The notes under the pieces were generated by a model. It worked only from the letters and a program-made list of their open reading frames with translations, had not been told where the DNA came from and did no database searches. Below are positions 59,150-64,000 of a DNA stretch of 64,000 nt, piece by piece (within the stretch, counting starts at the first letter, position 1; every line of letters starts with the position of its first letter). This DNA comes from Diaphorobacter sp. HDW4B. GTDB taxonomy: Bacteria > Pseudomonadota > Gammaproteobacteria > Burkholderiales > Burkholderiaceae_C. The position numbers and the translations under genes were made by a program. Where the stretch lies: positions 2,635,501 to 2,699,500 of the forward strand of contig NZ_CP049905.1 of NCBI RefSeq assembly GCF_011305535.1, read 5' to 3'.

Positions 59150-61257
59150 GCACGCCATTGTTCGACCGTCATGGCCGCGTGGCCGTGATCACCTGGTCCA
59201 ATCCTCCTGTCAACGGCATTTCGTTCGCACTGCGCCAGCATGTGAGCGCGGGGCTGGATGCGGCACTGGCCGATGCCGACATCGATGCCATCGTGCTCAC
59301 GGGCGATGGTCGCATGTTCTCGGGCGGAGCGGACATCCGCGAGTTCAACACACCCAAGAGCACGTCGGAGCCCACGACACCGCAGCTCATCTCGCGCATC
59401 GAGAATCTGTCCAAACCGGTGATCGCCGCAATCCACGGCTCCGCATTGGGTGGCGGTCTGGAGATGGCTTTGGGCTGCCACTGGCGCGTCGCACTTTCGG
59501 ATGCGAATGTGGCGCTGCCCGAAGTGAAGCTGGGCCTGCTGCCTGGCGGCGGTGGCACGCAGCGTCTGCCGCGTTTGATCGGCGTGGAAAAGGCGCTGGA
59601 CTGGATCGTCACCGGCAAGACCGTGAAGGCCAAGGCGGCGCTGGAAGCGGGCGTGCTCGATGCGGTGTTCGAGAGCGACCTCATCGCGAATGCCGTGAAG
59701 TTTGCAGGCCAGTTGGGCACGAACACGGCACTGCGTGCCACGGGCAAGATGCCCGTGAATGCGCCCGCCAACGCCGCAGAGCTGTTCGAGAAAGCGCGCG
59801 AGAACGCACGCAAGACCGCGCGCGGCATGGAAGCGCCGCTGCAATGCATTGCCTGCGTGGAAGCATCCACGCGCAGCTCGCTCGAAGACGGTTTGACGTT
59901 CGAGCGCGCGCGCTTCATGGAACTGGTGAACGGCACACAGTCCAAGGCGATTCGCCATCTGTTCTTTGCCGAACGCGAGGCCGCCAAGCCACCGCGCGAT
60001 GCGCAGGATGCGCCGCTGCGCAATGTGCAGCGCGTGGGCGTGATCGGCGCAGGCACCATGGGCGGCGGCATCGCCATGGCGTTCGCCAACGCGGGCTATT
60101 CCGTCACTTTGGTGGAAGTCACCGATGCGAATCTGCAAAAAGGCCTTGGCACCATCCAACGCAACTACGAGGCCACGGTCAGCAAGGGCAAGCTTGCAGC
60201 GGTCGACATGCAGACGCGCGTGGAGCGCATTCGCGGCACGACCGACATGCGCCAGCTTGCCGATGTGGATCTGGTGATCGAAGCCGCGTTCGAGGACATG
60301 ACCGTCAAGCATGATCTGTTCACGCAGCTCGACCAGATCTGCAAGCCCGGCGCGATTCTCGCCACCAACACGTCGCGCCTGGACATCAACAGCATCGCAG
60401 CCGTCACGCAGCGTCCGCAGGACGTGGTGGGTCTGCATTTCTTCAGCCCTGCCAACGTGATGAAGCTGCTGGAGATCGTGCGTGCCGACAAAACTGCGCC
60501 CGATGTGCTCGCCACCGTGCTGACGGTGGCCAAGCGCATCGGCAAGATCCCCGCCGTGGTGGGCGTGTGCGATGGATTCGTGGGCAACCGCATGGTCAGC
60601 CCATACACGCGCGAGGCGCATTTTCTGCTCGAAGAAGGCGCCACGCCGCAGCAGGTCGATCAAGCGCTCGAGCGCTTCGGTCTGGCCATGGGGCCACTGC
60701 GCATGGGCGACATGGCGGGGCTCGACATCAGCTGGGCTGCACGCAAGCGCCTTGCGCCGACGCGACCCAAGCACATCCGTTACTGCCATATCGCTGACCG
60801 GCTGTGCGAGTCGGGCCGTCTGGGCCAGAAGACCGGCGAAGGCTTCTACCGTTATGAAGCAGGCAGCCGCGCGCCGATTCCCGATCCCAAGGTCGAAGAC
60901 ATCATCAAGGCCTGCGCGGCAGAGTCGGGCATCACACGCCGCGCCATCACCGACGAGGAAGTCGTCGAGCGCACGATGTATGCGCTGGTCAACGAGGCTG
61001 CACGCATTCTCGAAGACGGCATCGCGCAACGCGGCAGCGACATCGATGTGATCTACGTGAACGGCTACGGTTTTCCCGCAGGTCGCGGCGGCCCGCTGTT
61101 CTATGCCGACACTGTGGGCCTGCCCAAGGTGCTCGAACGCATCCGCGAATTCCACAAGGCCCATGGCGAGCTGTGGACGCCCGCACCGCTGTTCGAAAAA
61201 CTGGTGGCCGAAGGCAAGCCGATTTCCTCGTACGAAGTTCCCACAAAACAAGCATGA
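59146..61257 (+). CDS. Enoyl-CoA hydratase/3-hydroxyacyl-CoA dehydrogenase fusion (FadB-like)
   Basis: 703-residue bifunctional beta-oxidation enzyme. Residues 1 to ~190 are a crotonase domain (AIHGSALGGGLEMALGC and LPEVKLGLLPGGGGTQRLP with the catalytic Glu residues). At ~295-475 is an NAD-binding 3-hydroxyacyl-CoA dehydrogenase domain (VGVIGAGTMGGGIAMAFANAG in part). At ~480-690 are its C-terminal domains (GFVGNRMVSPY and YGFPAGRGGPLFYAD). It should hydrate an enoyl-CoA and oxidise the hydroxyacyl-CoA. It is linked by ATGA overlaps to both neighbours. Confidence 0.92.
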   Translation: MSTPLFDRHGRVAVITWSNPPVNGISFALRQHVSAGLDAALADADIDAIVLTGDGRMFSGGADIREFNTPKSTSEPTTPQLISRIENLSKPVIAAIHGSALGGGLEMALGCHWRVALSDANVALPEVKLGLLPGGGGTQRLPRLIGVEKALDWIVTGKTVKAKAALEAGVLDAVFESDLIANAVKFAGQLGTNTALRATGKMPVNAPANAAELFEKARENARKTARGMEAPLQCIACVEASTRSSLEDGLTFERARFMELVNGTQSKAIRHLFFAEREAAKPPRDAQDAPLRNVQRVGVIGAGTMGGGIAMAFANAGYSVTLVEVTDANLQKGLGTIQRNYEATVSKGKLAAVDMQTRVERIRGTTDMRQLADVDLVIEAAFEDMTVKHDLFTQLDQICKPGAILATNTSRLDINSIAAVTQRPQDVVGLHFFSPANVMKLLEIVRADKTAPDVLATVLTVAKRIGKIPAVVGVCDGFVGNRMVSPYTREAHFLLEEGATPQQVDQALERFGLAMGPLRMGDMAGLDISWAARKRLAPTRPKHIRYCHIADRLCESGRLGQKTGEGFYRYEAGSRAPIPDPKVEDIIKACAAESGITRRAITDEEVVERTMYALVNEAARILEDGIAQRGSDIDVIYVNGYGFPAGRGGPLFYADTVGLPKVLERIREFHKAHGELWTPAPLFEKLVAEGKPISSYEVPTKQA

Positions 61258-61661
61258 CGAGCCCCGAGACCAACACCCCGAGTGGGCCCGATGCGGCCTT
61301 TCAGAACTATCTCGCGCAAGGCGAGTTCCGCATCCAGCAATGCGATGGCTGCGCGCGCCACATCTTCTATCCGCGTGTGCTGTGCCCGCATTGCGGCAGC
61401 ACGCAACTGAGCTGGCGCACGGCCAGCGGCAACGGCGCGGTGCATGCGTGCAGCGTGGTGATGGGCAAGCCCGGCACCAACACGGATTACGCCGTCGTGC
61501 TGGTCGATCTGCAGGAAGGCGCGCGCATGATGAGCAATGTGGTCGATTGCGATCCGCACACGGTGAAGATCGGCATGCCGCTCAAGGCACGCATCGTTGA
61601 GAAAGAAGGAAAGCCGCTCGTGGTTTTTGCACCGGCAAACCAAGCAGGAGGTGCGCAATGA
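61254..61661 (+). CDS. DUF35 OB-fold/zinc-ribbon protein, thiolase partner
   Basis: 135 residues. The rubredoxin-like ribbon has CDGCARHIFYPRVLCPHCG with four Cys (~30-48), followed by an OB fold (GNGAVHACSVVMGKPG, VVLVDLQEGARMMSNVV). DUF35 proteins bind thiolase-like partners and are required for their cleavage activity, as known for steroid side-chain aldolases and for acetoacetyl-CoA thiolase/HMG-CoA synthase complexes in archaea. The partner gene follows with an ATGA overlap. The ATG at 61254 overlaps the previous stop. Confidence 0.88.
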   Translation: MTSPETNTPSGPDAAFQNYLAQGEFRIQQCDGCARHIFYPRVLCPHCGSTQLSWRTASGNGAVHACSVVMGKPGTNTDYAVVLVDLQEGARMMSNVVDCDPHTVKIGMPLKARIVEKEGKPLVVFAPANQAGGAQ

Positions 61662-62836
61662 GCAGCAACCTCCGTGATCTGCGCGGCAAGTCCGCGATCG
61701 TCGGTGTGGGGCAGGCCGGAATCGGCGAGGCGCATGGCTTCACCGTCATGGAAATCCTCGCGCAGGCTGCGACCAAGGCGGTCGCCGATGCAGGCCTCAC
61801 CATGCAGGACATCGATGGCCTCGCCACCTGCAGCTCGGCTGCGAGCATGTGGGCGTTGCCAGTGGCGGAATATCTGGGTCTGCGTCCGCAGTTCATCGAC
61901 AGCACCATGCTCGGCGGGTCGAGTTTCATCGCGCATCTGATGCCCGCGATGATGGCGCTCGAAAGTGGCCAATGCAACGCTGTGCTGGTCTGCTACGGAA
62001 GCACGCAGAAGACCGGTACCTTTTCGCGCAAGGGCATGACCGACGCGTTCAAGCTGATCGATCCGCTGCCTTACGAGCACCCGTATCAACCCATGCTGCC
62101 GCCCACGGCCTATGCACTGGCCGCGTCGCGCCACATGCATGAATTCGGCACCACGCGCGAGCAATTGGCCGAGGTGGCGGTGGCAGCGCGCCGCTGGGCG
62201 CAGCTCAATCCGGAAGCCTATATGCGCGATCCGCTCAGCATCGACGACGTGCTGAACTCGCGCATGATCTCCACGCCGCTCACCGTGCGTGACTGCTGCC
62301 TCGTCACCGATGGCGCAGGGGCTTTCGTGCTCATGCGTGCCGACCGTGCCAAGGCGCAAAAGCAAAAGCCGGTCTACGTGCTGGGCAACGCCACAGCGGT
62401 GTGGAACCGGCAGATTTCCTGCATGGAAAACCTCACCGTCACATCGGCCAGCGAATCGGGCCAGCGTGCATTCGACATGGCGGGCCTCAAGCCATCGGAC
62501 GTGGACGTGGTCGGTCTCTACGACGCGTTCACCATCAACACGCTGCTGTTTCTTGAAGACCTGGGTTTCTGCAAAAAAGGCGAGGCCGGTGCGTTCGTGC
62601 AGAACGGCGGCATTGCGCCGGGCGGGCGTCTGCCGGTCAACACAAATGGCGGGGGCCTCTCGTGCGTACACCCCGGCATGTACGGCATCTTCCTCGTGAT
62701 CGAGGCCGTGCGACAACTGCGCGGTGAATGCGGCGAGCGCCAGGTGAAGGACGCGAAGGTCGCGCTGGCGCATGGCAATGGCGGCACGCTGTCCAGCCAA
62801 TCCACGGCCCTCTTCGGTCTGGAGGAAACGCTGTGA
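61658..62836 (+). CDS. Thiolase-like protein (SCP2-thiolase type)
   Basis: 392-residue thiolase-fold protein. Seen: GVGQAGIGEAHG, LATCSSAASMWALPVAEYLG, TDGAGAFVLMRADRA, VGLYDAFTINTLLFLE, NTNGGGLSCVHPGMYG and ALAHGNGGTLSSQST. The usual acylated Cys of degradative thiolases is not evident; its region reads STMLGGSSFIAH. The C-terminal Cys and His blocks are present. This matches the SCP2/Ltp2-like group that acts with DUF35 partners, in thiolytic or retro-aldol C-C cleavage. It is coupled to the DUF35 gene. Confidence 0.85.
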   Translation: MSSNLRDLRGKSAIVGVGQAGIGEAHGFTVMEILAQAATKAVADAGLTMQDIDGLATCSSAASMWALPVAEYLGLRPQFIDSTMLGGSSFIAHLMPAMMALESGQCNAVLVCYGSTQKTGTFSRKGMTDAFKLIDPLPYEHPYQPMLPPTAYALAASRHMHEFGTTREQLAEVAVAARRWAQLNPEAYMRDPLSIDDVLNSRMISTPLTVRDCCLVTDGAGAFVLMRADRAKAQKQKPVYVLGNATAVWNRQISCMENLTVTSASESGQRAFDMAGLKPSDVDVVGLYDAFTINTLLFLEDLGFCKKGEAGAFVQNGGIAPGGRLPVNTNGGGLSCVHPGMYGIFLVIEAVRQLRGECGERQVKDAKVALAHGNGGTLSSQSTALFGLEETL

Positions 62837-62867
62837 TGCAACGCGCTCGTTCATCGGGAGTTCAACC

Positions 62868-63569
62868 ATGCTGAACAAGGTCGTCGATTCGCTGGCGGAA
62901 GCCGTGCGCGACGTGAAGGATGGCGCGGTCATCATGATCGGCGGTTTCGGCATCTCGGGCGTGCCGACCGAGCTGGTCTGCGCGCTGCTTGATCAGGGCG
63001 CGCGCGAACTCACCATCGTCAACAACAACGCGGGCAACGGCAAATACGGCCTGAGCCAGTTGATCGAAGCGGGTCGCGTGCGCCGCATGGTGTGCTCGTT
63101 CGCGCGCAATTCCAACCCCAAGATTCCGAACGCCGAAGCGTTTGCCGAGTGGTATCGCGCAGGCAAGATCGAGCTGGAATGCGTGCCCCAGGGCACCATG
63201 GCCGAACGCATGCGCGCGGCGGGCTCGGGACTGGGTCCGTTCTTCACACCCACTTCGTACGGCACCGTGCTTGCCAAGGGCAAGGAAACCCGCGTGATCG
63301 ACGGCGTGGGTTACGTGCTGGAGAACCCGTTGCATGGCGACTTCGCTTTGGTGAAGGCGCGCTGTGCGGACCCGTGGGGCAACCTCATGTTCCGCAATGC
63401 CGAGCGCAACTTCGGCCCGGTGATGTGCATGGCGTCGAAGACCGCCGTCGCGCAGGTCGATGAGATCGTGCCGCTGGGCGCGCTCGTGCCCGAGAACGTG
63501 ATGACGCCCGGCATCTTCGTGCAACGTGTCGTGCAGGTGCCGATCCATGCGCAAGGAGCCAAACCATGA
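62868..63569 (+). CDS. 3-oxoacid/acyl CoA-transferase, subunit A
   Basis: 233-residue alpha subunit of a family I CoA-transferase (ScoA/PcaI/AtoD type). Seen: MIGGFGISGVPTELVCALL (CoA-binding oxyanion region), NNAGNGKYGLSQLIEAG, SYGTVLAKGKETRVIDG and GDFALVKARCADPWGNL. The ATG at 62868 has GGGAG 7 bases upstream. It overlaps subunit B by four bases (ATGA). The pair should activate a carboxylate with CoA from succinyl- or acetyl-CoA, either as the entry step or on a 3-oxo intermediate. Confidence 0.92.
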   Translation: MLNKVVDSLAEAVRDVKDGAVIMIGGFGISGVPTELVCALLDQGARELTIVNNNAGNGKYGLSQLIEAGRVRRMVCSFARNSNPKIPNAEAFAEWYRAGKIELECVPQGTMAERMRAAGSGLGPFFTPTSYGTVLAKGKETRVIDGVGYVLENPLHGDFALVKARCADPWGNLMFRNAERNFGPVMCMASKTAVAQVDEIVPLGALVPENVMTPGIFVQRVVQVPIHAQGAKP

Positions 63570-64000
63570 GTACAAGCACGAACACGAACACATTCAAGCG
63601 CCTCATCCGCGAAGAGATCGCGCGTAAGGTCGCCAACGACATTCCCGATGGCAGCTACGTGAACCTTGGCATCGGCATCCCCACGCTGATCTCCAAATGC
63701 CTGCCCGCTGGCCGCGATGTGATTTTGCACAGCGAAAACGGCATCCTCGGCATGGGCCCCGGCCCTGCAGATGGCACGGTCGATCCCAGCCTGCTCAACG
63801 CGAGCAAGGAACCCGTCTCGCTGCTGCCCGGCGCATCGATCTGCGATCACAGCATGTCGTTCGCGATGATGCGCGGCGGTCATCTCGACGTCTCCGTGCT
63901 CGGCGCTTTCCAGGTCGCAAGCAACGGCGATCTTGCCAACTGGGACACGGGCGCGCCCGATGCCATTCCCGCAGTCGGCGGCGCGATGGATCTGGTGGCA
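63566..64000 (+). CDS. 3-oxoacid/acyl CoA-transferase, subunit B, cut by the window end
   Basis: First 145 residues of a normally ~215-residue beta subunit. Seen: IPDGSYVNLGIGIPTLIS and VILHSENGILGMGP, in which the Glu of SENG forms the CoA thioester intermediate. SLLPGASICDHSMSFAMMRGG (in part) follows. It is coupled to subunit A. The operon probably continues beyond the window. Confidence 0.92.
   Translation, partial: MSTSTNTNTFKRLIREEIARKVANDIPDGSYVNLGIGIPTLISKCLPAGRDVILHSENGILGMGPGPADGTVDPSLLNASKEPVSLLPGASICDHSMSFAMMRGGHLDVSVLGAFQVASNGDLANWDTGAPDAIPAVGGAMDLVA

Noticed and set aside
58588-61251. 887-codon minus-strand frame opposite the carboxylase and FadB-like genes.
   Set aside because: Antisense shadow; the plus strand has several complete enzyme motif sets and ATGA junctions.

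Overview
The window is a GC-rich chromosomal segment with tightly packed genes and many 1-4 base stop/start overlaps. The protein set points to a betaproteobacterium of the order Burkholderiales, most likely family Comamonadaceae: a Bug-type (TctC) solute-binding protein, metX-metW, an IPTL-CTERM protein, paired IclR regulators and Comamonadaceae-like intergenic hairpin repeats. This placement rests on content and was not tested by search. I see no rRNA, tRNA, CRISPR array, prophage or insertion sequence.

0-10 kb: the end of a hydroxypyruvate isomerase gene, a cNMP-binding protein, an unknown protein and apt. A KefB/C-type antiporter then lies divergent to the LPS block kdsD-kdsC-lptC-SDR. 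Two paralogous Gly-rich RRM RNA-binding proteins follow. 10-16.5 kb: a manganese (yybP-ykoY) riboswitch precedes a UPF0016 Mn exporter. A SAM-II-type riboswitch with an intrinsic terminator precedes metX-metW. Then come an M20 peptidase, an alpha/beta hydrolase, an SRAP-like protein lacking its usual catalytic residues, and a Phd/ParE-type toxin-antitoxin pair.

16.5-22.4 kb: rsmE followed by a three-gene SMC-kleisin system of MksBEF/MukBEF/Wadjet type (order F-E-B), without the JetD/MksG nuclease. 22.7-29 kb: amgK divergent to lptD-surA-rsmA. 29-33 kb: a barnase/barstar pair and malic enzyme maeB. 33-38 kb: acylating acetaldehyde dehydrogenase and 4-hydroxy-2-oxovalerate aldolase with an MHS transporter and an IclR regulator. 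38-46.7 kb: LysE exporter/LysR pair, NudJ-like hydrolase, GNAT, riboflavin synthase, hemerythrin, phytase-like esterase, and a 977-residue secreted repeat protein with an IPTL-CTERM tail.

46.8-53.2 kb: a minus-strand cluster of SPFH-SHOCT protein, double-DUF4178 zinc-ribbon protein, DUF350 protein, membrane aminopropyltransferase and Tat/lipoprotein flavin oxidase, which looks like a polyamine-linked membrane stress system. 53.8-64 kb: an IclR regulator divergent to a long operon running off the window: Bug binding protein, three-part biotin-dependent acyl-CoA carboxylase, hydratase/3-hydroxyacyl-CoA dehydrogenase fusion, DUF35 protein, thiolase-like protein and CoA-transferase A/B. Together these predict a CoA-dependent pathway for degrading an unknown carboxylic acid.

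The clearest unexplained non-coding signal is a ~110-bp palindromic element in three intergenic copies (near 22.5, 41.9 and 50.1 kb). Its nested helices change sequence between copies but stay paired.
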